DNA of 45,510 nt from an uncultured Collinsella sp. (lineage in GTDB: Bacteria > Actinomycetota > Coriobacteriia > Coriobacteriales > Coriobacteriaceae), in contig CABUOF010000005.1 in NCBI GenBank assembly GCA_902493125.1, positions 1-45,510 on the forward strand. Direction: 5' to 3'. Both the position numbers and the translations under genes were made by a program. Below, piece after piece: positions 1 to 7,683 of this stretch (its first letter is position 1; the number at the start of each line of letters is the position of its first letter). The notes beneath the pieces were generated by a model. The model did not search any database. It was not told the origin of the DNA and saw only the letters and a program-made list of their open reading frames with translations.

Positions 1-339
1 ATCGAAACACATCTCCACCGTTCCTTCAACTGGGAAAACGGCGCCCCCGGACCCCAGGAGGGGCCGCGGGGGCGTTCGGCTAACTGCGGGAATGGCCTAT
101 TTGCTCAATGTGTTCGACTGAGATCGGAAATCAACCGCGCTACAATAGTCCCGTCGATGGGCAACGTCGTCAGTCGAGACGCGACCGCGCTCCGCACCCC
201 TCCGTCTACTCGGTGCGTTCCCGCCTCTTCCCCGAGGCGGGATGTCGGCATTTTTCATGCACCGACAACCAAATAGCCTATGAACAGCCCGGGCAGCATT
301 GCGCACGGGGGCAGCATCGCGCATCTCGGCCCCAAATGC
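1..339. other. Gene-free region at window edge with two strong hairpins
   Basis: I see no convincing protein gene here; the open frames have no ribosome site and overlap the rpsA terminator. A nested GC hairpin lies at 42-74 (arms CGCCCCCG/CGGGGGCG around CCCC/GGGG) and is followed by CCGTTTT on the minus strand, so it could end a minus-strand transcript. A second hairpin at 220-241 (CCCGCCTC/GAGGCGGG) is followed by TTTTT at 251-255 on the plus strand and is enclosed by TCGGTGC/GCACCGA (210-216/259-265). A TACAAT hexamer at 147-152 could be a -10 for a short plus-strand RNA of about 95 nt ending at 255. A 15-base near-identical direct repeat lies at 291-305 and 309-323. No match to SRP RNA, 6S RNA or tmRNA consensus is visible. 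Confidence 0.35.
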
Positions 340-373
340 AAAAAGGGACCCGTCCATTGCGGACGGATCCCTT
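340..373 (-). terminator. Rho-independent terminator of rpsA
   Basis: Read on the minus strand, the stem AAGGGATCCGTCC pairs with GGACGGGTCCCTT around a short loop and runs into TTTTT. It starts about 25 nt after the rpsA stop codon. Confidence 0.88.
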
Positions 374-397
374 AAAACAAGTGATCGTCAAACCAAT

Positions 398-1564
398 TTA
401 CTCGGCGTCGGTCTCCTCGTCCTTCTTCTCGGAAGGAAGCGGGGTAACCTCGATCTCGACGCCCAGAGTCTCAGCAGCGGACTTCATGGACAGGGAGATA
501 CGACGACGGTCGAGGTCGATCTCCATGACCTTGACCTGAACCTTGTCGCCCACGTGGGTGACCTGAGAAGGCTGATCGACGTGCTTGTTGGCCATCTCGG
601 AGATGTGCACCAGGCCCTCGATGCCCTCGCCCAGATCGACGAAAGCGCCGAACGGGACAAGCTTGGTCACAGTGCCCTCGACGATAGCGCCGACGGGGTA
701 CTTCTTGACCAGTGCGCGCCACGGATCCTCGGTGGTCTGCTTGAGACCCAGGGAGATGCGCTCGCGGTTGAGATCGACGTCGAGAACCTCGACCTCGACC
801 TCCTGGCCGACCTTGACAACCTCGGAAGGATGGTTGACGTGGTTCCAGGAGAGCTCGGAGATGTGGATGAGGCCGTCGATACCGCCGAGGTCGACGAAGG
901 CGCCGAAGTCGACGATGGAGGAAACGGTGCCCTGGAGACGCATACCAGACTTGAGCTTGGACAGGATCTCGGAGCGCTCGGCCTTACGGGACTCCTCGAG
1001 CACGACGCGACGGGAGAGGACGACGTTGTTGCGGTTACGGTCCATCTCGATGACGCGGGCCTCGATGCGGGTGCCCATGTAAGAGGTGAGGTCCTTGACG
1101 CGACGGAGGTCGACGAGGGAAGCAGGCAGGAAGCCACGCAGGCCGATGTCGAGGATCAGGCCGCCCTTGACAACCTCGATAACCTCGCCCTCGACGTTCT
1201 CGCCGGAGTTGAACTTCTCCTCGATGCGGTTCCAAGCACGCTCGTACTCGGCACGCTTCTTGGACAGGACCAGACGACCGTCCTTGTCCTCCTTCTGGAG
1301 AACCAGAGCCTCGATGGGATCACCGAGTGCAACGATGTCTGCAGGGTTAGCGTCCTTGCGGATGGACAGCTCGCGGACCGGGATAACGCCCTCGGACTTG
1401 AATCCGATGTCAACGAGCACCTCGTCATGCTCGATCTTAACGACAGTGCCGTTAACGAGATCGCCCTCATCAAAGTCGGTAATCGTACCGTCGATGAGGT
1501 TGTTCATCTCCTCCTCGTTGACATCGTCAAGAGAGAAAATGGACGAGTTCTGAATCTCACTCAA
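398..1564 (-). CDS. rpsA: 30S ribosomal protein S1, four S1 domains
   Basis: Ribosomal protein S1 helps the 30S subunit bind and unfold mRNA. The 388-residue product has four S1 RNA-binding domains, at about residues 33-102, 118-186, 205-273 and 290-358. Domains 3 and 4 carry the classic GAFVDLGG/GAFVDLGE and GLIHISEL/GLVHISEM strands. The N-terminus is acidic and the C-terminal tail (after about residue 370) is charged and presumably disordered. Four domains is usual for actinobacteria, against six in E. coli. The start is TTG: AAAGGGG lies 7 nt upstream and no in-frame ATG is better placed. The gene stands alone, is divergent from the HAD gene at 1880, and ends in a strong terminator. Confidence 0.96.
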   Translation of the reverse strand: MSEIQNSSIFSLDDVNEEEMNNLIDGTITDFDEGDLVNGTVVKIEHDEVLVDIGFKSEGVIPVRELSIRKDANPADIVALGDPIEALVLQKEDKDGRLVLSKKRAEYERAWNRIEEKFNSGENVEGEVIEVVKGGLILDIGLRGFLPASLVDLRRVKDLTSYMGTRIEARVIEMDRNRNNVVLSRRVVLEESRKAERSEILSKLKSGMRLQGTVSSIVDFGAFVDLGGIDGLIHISELSWNHVNHPSEVVKVGQEVEVEVLDVDLNRERISLGLKQTTEDPWRALVKKYPVGAIVEGTVTKLVPFGAFVDLGEGIEGLVHISEMANKHVDQPSQVTHVGDKVQVKVMEIDLDRRRISLSMKSAAETLGVEIEVTPLPSEKKDEETDAE

Positions 1565-1879
1565 AGGTGGACCCCTTTCGAACTACGGGGCCCCGATTGC
1601 TAGGACCTACAGAAGGGTGCGACAAGCACACAACGTTTAGGAACACTCGGGAGCCGACAGATACTAATGTGACGCTTATGCAATCACGTTCGTATAGGTT
1701 ACGGGGAAATGAGTTCGATTTCAAGCGTGAACTGCGATTTTTTACTCGTGTGGAGACTTTTTCGTAATCTTATGAACACACGTCTCCACAACTTGACGAT
1801 AACCAGCCAGGCATTCGGCTTTGGGGTAAAGTATCCGGAGCCAACGATTCTAGATCGATTTTTCGAGAAAGGTGCCCGC
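1565..1879. other. Divergent intergenic region rpsA / HAD gene
   Basis: This 315-base region must hold the promoters of rpsA (minus) and the HAD gene (plus). I could not pick convincing -35/-10 pairs. It contains the inverted repeat TGTGGAGAC (1749-1757) / GTCTCCACA (1782-1790), separated by 24 bases, and a TTGACG at 1793-1798 that could be a -35. The rpsA leader includes a GGGGCCCC palindrome close to the ribosome site. No tRNA or small gene was found. Confidence 0.4.
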
Positions 1880-2638
1880 GTGCTCAAAGCAGTCGTTTTC
1901 GATATGGACGAGACGCTTCTCAGCATCAACCTCAACGCGTTCATCCTTCGCTATTTTAAGGATGTCTCTTCGATGCTCGCGGATATCGGGCGCCGCAGCC
2001 GCGGTGGCACGATGGCACGCCTCGGCACCATCCTAGTCGACCTCAACGCCAATCGCCGCAGCGGCACGGACAACCGCACCAATCTTGAGTTTTACCAAGA
2101 AGAGGTCGAGCGCCGATGCGGGATCCGCCTCTCCGATCCCCTCATCTACGAGGCGTTTACCTACTATGACCGCGAAGTTCTTCCGTACAAGAACGACGAT
2201 GTCATTAACGCCCACGCCATGCCGGGCGCACACGCCGCGCTCCAGGCCGTACAGGACGCAGGGCTGCGTTGCGCGCTCTTTACCAACCCCAGCTTTCCCC
2301 AAGGGGCCATCGAGTGCCGCATGGGCTGGGGCGACCTGGCCGACGCCCCCTTTGAGCTCGTCACGCACATGGGAAACACCACCCGCTGCAAGCCCGATGC
2401 CACCTACTATCTAGAGCAGCTTCAGGTGATGGGACTCGAGCCACACGAGGTCCTTATGGTGGGCAACGATCCCAAACGCGACTTCCCGTCCCCCGATTGC
2501 GGCATCCAAACCGCCTTTGTGGGCCAAGGCAAGCCCAGCCGAGCCACCTGGCGCGGAACCATGGAAGACTTCGCCCGCGACTTTAACGCCGTAATCGAGG
2601 CCTTCTACGAGCACCAAATAGCCGACGAACTATCGTAG
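1880..2638 (+). CDS. HAD-family hydrolase (phosphatase-like)
   Basis: This 252-residue protein belongs to the haloacid dehalogenase superfamily, mostly phosphatases that use an aspartyl-phosphate intermediate. Motif I is FDMDETL at residues 7-13, with the nucleophile Asp and the acid/base Asp. Motif II is the FTN stretch in the middle. Motif III is the Lys of CKPDA, and motif IV is VGNDPKRD. A helical cap lies between motifs I and II, so it is a subfamily I (C1-cap) member. The substrate cannot be read from sequence. I chose the GTG start at 1880 because GAGAAAGG precedes it by 7 nt and it places motif I at the usual N-terminal position; the longer open frame upstream has no ribosome site. 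It converges on the gene at 2731, with a hairpin element between. Confidence 0.85.
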   Translation: MLKAVVFDMDETLLSINLNAFILRYFKDVSSMLADIGRRSRGGTMARLGTILVDLNANRRSGTDNRTNLEFYQEEVERRCGIRLSDPLIYEAFTYYDREVLPYKNDDVINAHAMPGAHAALQAVQDAGLRCALFTNPSFPQGAIECRMGWGDLADAPFELVTHMGNTTRCKPDATYYLEQLQVMGLEPHEVLMVGNDPKRDFPSPDCGIQTAFVGQGKPSRATWRGTMEDFARDFNAVIEAFYEHQIADELS

Positions 2639-2657
2639 GCGCCAGAACATCTAGCGC

Positions 2658-2724
2658 AGTTGCGGTGAGATAGTTCCTGTTTGCCCCTCACCCGGGTAAT
2701 TTTAGGAACTATCTCACCGCAACT
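2658..2724. repeat. Hairpin repeat element, copy 1 (67 bp)
   Basis: A perfect 21-bp inverted repeat: the left arm 2658-2678 begins AGTTGCGGTGAGATAG and the right arm 2704-2724 is its exact reverse complement, with a 25-base loop. It lies between two convergent genes and could terminate both. It shares its ends and length with the elements at 14893-14959 and 15831-15896. Confidence 0.85.
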
Positions 2725-2730
2725 TAATAT

Positions 2731-4050
2731 CTAGCAGACCTGGGTTTTGCCGATCATGATGTTGAGGATCTCGACGTCGGTGTCCTTCATGCCTACGCGG
2801 CCTACGTAGCCCATACTGGCGATTGTCTGCTCAACGGTATCTTGGATCAGGCCCTCGCCGGCGCGGAAGCCGCGACCCTGCATGGCCATATCATGGCCCA
2901 GAATCGCCGCATCGACGGCAGCCGAGATCTTGGCGGCACAGCTCGCTTTGGCGCCGTCGCACACGATGCCGCCCACGTTACCGAGCGTGTTCGAGACCGT
3001 CGCGCCAATCTGCTCGCGCGTGCCACCGCACAGCCAGGTAATCGCGGCGCCGGCGCCGCACGCGGCGCAAATAGCACCGCAAAACGCCGAGAGCGCACCA
3101 ATATAGCTCTTGATATGCACGGCGATAAGATCGGACAGCATCACGGCGCGCACCAGGCGTTCATGGTCGCAGCGCAGGTACTCGGCATACTCCATGACGG
3201 GCAATGCGCAGGTAATGCCCTGATTGCCCGAGCCGCACACAATGGCGACCGGCAGCGCGCAGCCGTTCATGCGGGCGTCGGACCCGGCGGCCGCACGGGC
3301 ACGGGCACGGCAGGCGACGTCATCGGCACGAGCACCCAGCAGCGTACGACCCACCTCGGCGCCCCAAGCGTGCGCAAGGCCCTCGGCACTGATTGCGCCA
3401 TTCAGCTCAATCTGACGCTCAACGGCAGCACGGGCGTCCTCAATGTCACCGTCCTCGATAAAGTCGATGATGGTCTCGATCGACATGGGCGTGTCGGCGT
3501 TATCTGCCGCCCGCTCGGCCACGACGCGCTCGGCGCAGGCGGCACACTCCCCCGCCGACTTGCCGCACACCGGAATACCGTCGAGGGTATGGCACGTGAC
3601 ATTGGTGTGGTGGTCGGTAATCTCGACGACCGCGGTATGGCCCCCGGCCGTGGCAGTCACCTTGATGTAGAGGTTGGGCACACCCTCGACAAGCGATACA
3701 TCGCAGTAGTCGGCGTCGGCGAGGAGCTCGGCCACGCGAGCACGGTCTTCATCGTTAACGCTCTCGAGCACCTCGAGCGCGCTTTTGGCGTCGCCGCCCA
3801 CGGCACCCAGCACGGCCGCGGCTTCAATACCGTGCATACCGCCCGAGTTGGGCACGGTCACGCTCTTAACGTTCTTGATGATGTTGCCCGAGCAGGCAAC
3901 ATCCATATGATCGGGCTCGTAACCGAGCGTCTGGCTCGCCAGCGCTGCTGCATAGGCAACGGCAATGGGCTCGGTGCAGCCGAGTGCACAGACAAGCTCG
4001 CGGTTCAAAACATCGCAAAACGCGGCATCACGAAGGGAATCGGTAGGCAT
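2731..4050 (-). CDS. cyuA: L-cysteine desulfidase / UPF0597 (serine dehydratase alpha-like) family protein
   Basis: The 439-residue product matches the UPF0597 family (E. coli YhaM/CyuA, archaeal cysteine desulfidase). These oxygen-sensitive iron-sulfur enzymes degrade L-cysteine to pyruvate, ammonia and sulfide, and are related to the alpha subunit of serine dehydratase. Family marks visible are ALGCTEP near residue 23 (the cysteine likely a cluster ligand), CSGNIIKN around 54, CGSGNQG around 276, and the Cys/Gly-rich segment CGAICAACGAGAA with GNVGGIVCDGAK toward the C-terminus. The ATG at 4050 has AGGAGA 5 nt upstream. It is a single gene, divergent from rpiB. The symbol is by family resemblance; a serine-deaminating role is possible. 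Confidence 0.8.
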   Translation of the reverse strand: MPTDSLRDAAFCDVLNRELVCALGCTEPIAVAYAAALASQTLGYEPDHMDVACSGNIIKNVKSVTVPNSGGMHGIEAAAVLGAVGGDAKSALEVLESVNDEDRARVAELLADADYCDVSLVEGVPNLYIKVTATAGGHTAVVEITDHHTNVTCHTLDGIPVCGKSAGECAACAERVVAERAADNADTPMSIETIIDFIEDGDIEDARAAVERQIELNGAISAEGLAHAWGAEVGRTLLGARADDVACRARARAAAGSDARMNGCALPVAIVCGSGNQGITCALPVMEYAEYLRCDHERLVRAVMLSDLIAVHIKSYIGALSAFCGAICAACGAGAAITWLCGGTREQIGATVSNTLGNVGGIVCDGAKASCAAKISAAVDAAILGHDMAMQGRGFRAGEGLIQDTVEQTIASMGYVGRVGMKDTDVEILNIMIGKTQVC

Positions 4051-4321
4051 AGGTATCTCCTGCTTGCATAACGGGCTTGGCTCTCAAAAATAGTTAGCTC
4101 CTTTATTTGATAACAATGCATCAAAAACTGCAACCATGGTTCCGGCGGACGGCGCTCAAGCACAAACTGACAGCATTCATTCATGAGAAGCCGGTCTTGT
4201 TGCATGCTAAAGCGTTTGACCAAAAAACGCCCGAGCGTTTACGCAAAAGTCGCGCTATCATGCAGTCGAACGCGGTAAAACCTTTAGCATTTGCGCCGCA
4301 CAGACCAGAGAGGAACCACTC
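4051..4321. other. Divergent promoter region cyuA-like / rpiB
   Basis: The region has no gene. It contains a short palindrome AAACGC-CCGA-GCGTTT (about 4225-4240) and, toward cyuA on the minus strand, TTGCAG followed 15 nt later by TATCAA, a weak promoter candidate. Nothing firmer can be assigned. Confidence 0.3.
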
Positions 4322-4789
4322 ATGAAGATTGGTATCGGCAACGACCACGCCGCCGTCGAGCTCAAGAACATCATCTCCGAGCACCTGAAGGAGCGCGGCT
4401 GCGAGGTCGTGAACTTTGGCACCGACACCTCCGAGAGCTTTGACTACCCCATCGCCGGCTACAAGGTGGGTAAGGCCGTTGCCAACGGCGACGTCGACCT
4501 GGGCATCCTCATCTGTGGCACCGGTGTCGGGATTAGCCTGGCTGCCAACAAGGTCGAGGGCGTACGCGCCGTCGTGTGCTCCGAGCCCTTCAGCGCCAAG
4601 CTCTCCCGCATGCACAACAACACCAACGTGCTCGCCTTTGGTGCCCGTGTCGTGGGCTCCGAGCTCGCTAAGATGATCGTCGACGAGTGGCTCGACGCCG
4701 AGTTTGAGGGCGGCCGTCACGAGCGTCGCGTTAACCTCCTCAACGAGATCGATCACACGCGCGGCCTCAAGGTCGTCGACGAGGCCTAA
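4322..4789 (+). CDS. rpiB: Ribose-5-phosphate isomerase B
   Basis: RpiB interconverts ribose 5-phosphate and ribulose 5-phosphate in the pentose phosphate pathway. The 155-residue length and fold markers fit: GNDHAA at the N-terminus, the active-site loop CGTGVGIS with its catalytic cysteine around residue 65, the following NKVEGVRA, and MHNNTNVLAFGARVVG. The related sugar isomerases LacA/LacB share these motifs, but the gene stands alone, away from any tagatose genes, so RpiB is preferred. It starts at the ATG just after GAGAGGAACC and ends in a strong hairpin terminator. Confidence 0.9.
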   Translation: MKIGIGNDHAAVELKNIISEHLKERGCEVVNFGTDTSESFDYPIAGYKVGKAVANGDVDLGILICGTGVGISLAANKVEGVRAVVCSEPFSAKLSRMHNNTNVLAFGARVVGSELAKMIVDEWLDAEFEGGRHERRVNLLNEIDHTRGLKVVDEA

Positions 4790-4816
4790 ACCACTCAGTG
4801 CCACAAGCTAACAGCA

Positions 4817-4866
4817 GGGGCCCGCTCGGAACTCATGACCGAGCGGGCCCCTTCATAGATTTTGGA
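4817..4866 (+). terminator. Terminator of rpiB
   Basis: Perfect 13-bp stem GGGGCCCGCTCGG (4817-4829) with its complement at 4839-4851, followed by the T-rich stretch TTCATAGATTTT. Confidence 0.85.
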
Positions 4867-4867
4867 A

Positions 4868-4902
4868 TAAAAGGGCGCCGCAGATGGAGTTCCGCGGCGC
4901 CC
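4868..4902 (-). terminator. Terminator of ndk
   Basis: On the minus strand, stem GGGCGCCGC / GCGGCGCCC (arms 4894-4902 and 4873-4881) runs into TTTTATT. It lies about 40 nt beyond the ndk stop. Confidence 0.85.
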
Positions 4903-4940
4903 AAGCCACACGCTAACAGCTTTAAGGAGTCAAAGCTGGT

Positions 4941-5345
4941 TTAGCCAAAGAAGCGCTTGATCTCAATCTCGGCGTTCTCCAGGCAGTCGGAGCCGTGGAT
5001 CACGTTGGCGTTGACATCGACGGCAAAGTCGCCGCGGATGGTACCAGGAGCAGCGTCAAGCGGATTAGTAGCGCCCATGAGGGTGCGCATCTTAGCAACA
5101 GCGGAGAGACCGGAAACGACCATCTTGACGACCGGACCGCTCGTCATAAAGTCGCAGAGACCGCCAAAGAAGGGCTTGTCGGCCAGATGGGCGTAGTGCT
5201 CCTCGACGGTAGCGCGCTCGAGCGTGGTCATCTCCATGCGCTCGATGACAAGGCCGCTGCGCTCAATGCGAGCAACGATCTCGCCGATCTTGCGGTCGCG
5301 CACGGCGTCGGGCTTAATCATGATGAAGGTCTTCTCGATAGCCAT
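4941..5345 (-). CDS. ndk: Nucleoside-diphosphate kinase
   Basis: Ndk transfers the gamma-phosphate of ATP to nucleoside diphosphates through a phosphohistidine, keeping NTP and dNTP pools balanced. The 134-residue length is typical. The N-terminal strand TFIMIKPDAV is present, as are TNPLDAAPGTIRGD (nucleotide binding) and NVIHGSD with the catalytic histidine around residue 117. The ATG has AAAGG upstream, and a promoter with 17-nt spacing is visible at 5410-5438. It is a single-gene unit with its own terminator. Confidence 0.96.
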   Translation of the reverse strand: MAIEKTFIMIKPDAVRDRKIGEIVARIERSGLVIERMEMTTLERATVEEHYAHLADKPFFGGLCDFMTSGPVVKMVVSGLSAVAKMRTLMGATNPLDAAPGTIRGDFAVDVNANVIHGSDCLENAEIEIKRFFG

Positions 5346-5409
5346 AAAAGTAGCCTTTCAAGTAGGTTCGCGCGTGCCCAAGTCCCATTCCGGCACCCGC
5401 CTGGACTGC

Positions 5410-5438
5410 ATCGTAACAGAGTTTTAGCTGCAGTTAAA
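5410..5438 (-). promoter_or_regulatory. Sigma-70-type promoter of ndk
   Basis: On the minus strand TTTAAC (-35, 5438-5433) and TACGAT (-10, 5415-5410) are separated by exactly 17 nt, about 65 nt upstream of the ndk start. Confidence 0.55.
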
Positions 5439-5730
5439 CAAAAAGCTGTTTATTGAAACGTTGCAATTTATTAAAGCGCTCCATATGTGTCACTTCTGTT
5501 TCGAAGCCCGATTAGAGTACCATCCGACCGCCCATCAACCGCGCCGAACAGAGCAGGCGGTCGGTTGCCGCCCGCGAACGTATCCCCTTCACAACCTGCC
5601 CAAAGGTCCTACAGAAGTTCTCGACAAGCCCCTCCCCCATAGCAACAAAATACGGGCTCCCACATCAGCAGGCGCCCGTAAAGCGAAAACGATTTATCAA
5701 TAAATGGACAATACGTCTTCAGCCAAACCT
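5439..5730. other. Intergenic region ndk / argH without a gene
   Basis: No supported gene lies here; an 80-codon plus-strand frame (5461-5703) lacks a ribosome site. A 9-bp perfect inverted repeat CCGACCGCC/GGCGGTCGG lies at 5524-5532/5556-5564. A weaker stem ACGGGC/GCCCGT at 5652-5679 is followed on the minus strand by ATTTTG and may terminate argH. Confidence 0.4.
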
Positions 5731-7161
5731 CTACTTTGCCCCGTGACCCATCTCGACGACCTTGGTTAGCGATCCAAACACACCTTCGTCGACCACGAGC
5801 TGCGCCTCGGCACGCTGCAGCTGCACGGCAACGGCGGCAGGGGCGGTGCCGCCCTCGGTCGTGCGCGCGGCGACAATCGACGGGATGTCGAGCGCCTCGG
5901 TAATGTCGTGCTCAAAGAGCGGGCTTGCCTCCTGGAACACCTCAAACGGCAGGTCCTCAAGATTGCAGCCGCGCTTCTCACACATCAGAACCAGATGCCC
6001 CACCACGGCATGTGCCTCGCGGAACGGCAGGCCACGCTTGGCCAGGTAATCGGCAACATCGGTAGCGGCAAGGTGCCCCACGCCGCACTCGCGCGCCATG
6101 GCATCCTCGTTGACGGTCCAAGTCGAAATCATTCCGGCCATAACCGACAGGCACTGCATGAGCGTATGGGCGGTATCGAGCGCGCCCTCCTTGTCCTCCT
6201 GCAAGTCCTTGTTATAAGCAAGCGGCAGGCCCTTCATGGTCACGAGCAGCTGCACCAGGTTGCCATAGACACGGCCGCTCTTGCCGCGAATAAGCTCGGC
6301 AAAGTCGGGATTCTTCTTCTGCGGCATGATGGACGAGCCGGTGGAGTAGGAGTCTGAAAGCGTGATAAAGCCAAATTCGGAGCTCGACCACAGCACGATC
6401 TCCTCGGAAAGACGCGACAGGTGCATGGCCATGACGGAGCCAGCGTAATGCAGATCGAGCAGGAAATCACGGTCGGAAACAGCATCGAGTGAGTTAGGAA
6501 TCACGCCCGCAAAGCCAAGTTCGGCAGCCGTCATCTGGCGATCGAGCGGATAGCTCGTACCGGCAAGCGCGGCAGCACCCAGCGGGCAGTTGTCGGCGGC
6601 ATCAAAGGCGGCCTTCAAGCGTGTAAAGTCGCGCGCGAACATCCAGGAATACGCCAGCAGATGATGCGAGAGCAGCACGGGCTGAGCGTGCTGCATATGC
6701 GTGTAACCCGGCAGAATCACCTTGTCGTACTTCTTAGCCGCATCCACCAGCACATGGCGCAGCTCAAGATTGGCCTCCATGAGCTCCTTGGCCAGCGCCT
6801 TGACGCCCAGGCGCGTGTCGGTCGCCACCTGGTCGTTGCGCGAACGTCCGGTATGCAAGCGCTTACCGGCCTCGCCGATGCGACGCGTCAGCTCGCTCTC
6901 GATGGACATATGAATGTCCTCATCGTTGATATCGAAGGTAAAGTTGCCGGCATCGATATCCTGTTCGATTCCGTTCAGGCCCTTGGCAATCGCCTGCTCG
7001 TCCTCGGCACTGATGATGCCCTGGGCCGCCAGCATTTTGGCATGCGCCTTAGAGCCTGCGATATCCTGCTTATAGAGATGTTTGTCGGCCGGCAGCGACG
7101 CGCCAAACTCCTGCGTGACCTCGGCCACGCCTGCCTCAAAACGACCGCCCCAAAGAGCCAT
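5731..7161 (-). CDS. argH: Argininosuccinate lyase
   Basis: ArgH splits argininosuccinate into arginine and fumarate, the last step of arginine synthesis. The product has 476 residues, the usual length. It starts ALWGGRF, contains SRNDQVATD and GYTHMQHAQPV, and carries the fumarase/lyase superfamily signature GSSIMPQKKNP with the catalytic serine loop. I place the start at the ATG at 7161: GGAGAAAGGGGA lies just upstream, and ALWGGRF is the conserved N-terminus. An extension upstream in the same frame has no family resemblance. argG lies upstream on the same strand but is separated by about 500 nt that include a hairpin and a small ORF. Confidence 0.96.
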   Translation of the reverse strand: MALWGGRFEAGVAEVTQEFGASLPADKHLYKQDIAGSKAHAKMLAAQGIISAEDEQAIAKGLNGIEQDIDAGNFTFDINDEDIHMSIESELTRRIGEAGKRLHTGRSRNDQVATDTRLGVKALAKELMEANLELRHVLVDAAKKYDKVILPGYTHMQHAQPVLLSHHLLAYSWMFARDFTRLKAAFDAADNCPLGAAALAGTSYPLDRQMTAAELGFAGVIPNSLDAVSDRDFLLDLHYAGSVMAMHLSRLSEEIVLWSSSEFGFITLSDSYSTGSSIMPQKKNPDFAELIRGKSGRVYGNLVQLLVTMKGLPLAYNKDLQEDKEGALDTAHTLMQCLSVMAGMISTWTVNEDAMARECGVGHLAATDVADYLAKRGLPFREAHAVVGHLVLMCEKRGCNLEDLPFEVFQEASPLFEHDITEALDIPSIVAARTTEGGTAPAAVAVQLQRAEAQLVVDEGVFGSLTKVVEMGHGAK

Positions 7162-7279
7162 GGAACCGTCCCCTTTCTCCAAATACCAAAACAAGCGCCC
7201 AAAGCAATGCGCCATATCGCTAAAGCGATTTTTCAACCGCTAGTTTTACACATTCCCCACCGTGTGCGGAGCCATGTAG

Positions 7280-7450
7280 CTAATTTGCAAAGAAGTGACG
7301 CGCCATGCACTTGGCGCCCAACGTCTCCCTCCGGATGTTGCCCTGCGAACCATCGATCCAGGCCTTCAGGCTCATAGGGACGTCCTCGACCCTTGCAGCG
7401 TCGAACTCGGGCGCGAGGGCAAGTAAAGCATGCGCGATAGCATTGAACAT
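7280..7450 (-). CDS. Small ORF (56 residues) between argG and argH, unknown
   Basis: I do not recognise this product. The reading frame opens at an ATG with GAGGAG 8 nt upstream and runs 56 codons to TAG. It has the C/G-rich third positions typical of its neighbours, which supports real translation. The peptide begins MFNAIAHALLALAPEFD, has no clear membrane segment or signal peptide, and ends with a basic/aromatic stretch (ARHFFAN). It lies on the same strand as argG and argH, after the hairpin at 7501-7530, and ends about 120 nt before argH. It could be a small protein or a leader ORF affecting argH expression. Confidence 0.5.
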   Translation of the reverse strand: MFNAIAHALLALAPEFDAARVEDVPMSLKAWIDGSQGNIRRETLGAKCMARHFFAN

Positions 7451-7500
7451 AATGGATACTCCTCATATATATAGGCGCAGAGCCGCCAAATTGATAGAAG

Positions 7501-7530
7501 GAGCCCCGCCGGACAACCCCGGCGGGGCTC
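7501..7530 (-). terminator. Strong hairpin downstream of argG
   Basis: Perfect 12-bp stem GAGCCCCGCCGG/CCGGCGGGGCTC with a 6-base loop, about 150 nt after argG. On the minus strand it is followed only by CTTCTATC, so termination may be partial or may serve as mRNA protection. Confidence 0.5.
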
Positions 7531-7683
7531 GGACTCAGCCGCAGACGCGGCATCATATATGCGGGCGGAACGTAGGGGCCACCGATGTTAAGAAGTGTCA
7601 GCAAGCATAACGAAAGGTAGGGACCCCGTGCGCCCGTTATGTATCACGCGGATGGGCCGCGCGGATACCAAGGGAAGGAGGCG

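Noticed and set aside
299..1603. Plus-strand open frame of 434 codons
   Set aside because: Antisense to rpsA over nearly its full length; repeated Leu/Asp/Val stretches are mirror images of the S1 domains.
2842..4071. Plus-strand open frame of 409 codons
   Set aside because: Antisense to the cysteine desulfidase-type gene, without ribosome site.
7159..7175. REP-like motif (GGGGACGGTTCC) at the argH start
   Set aside because: It resembles one arm of known short palindromic repeats but has no partner arm nearby, and it is explained as the ribosome site plus start codon of argH.
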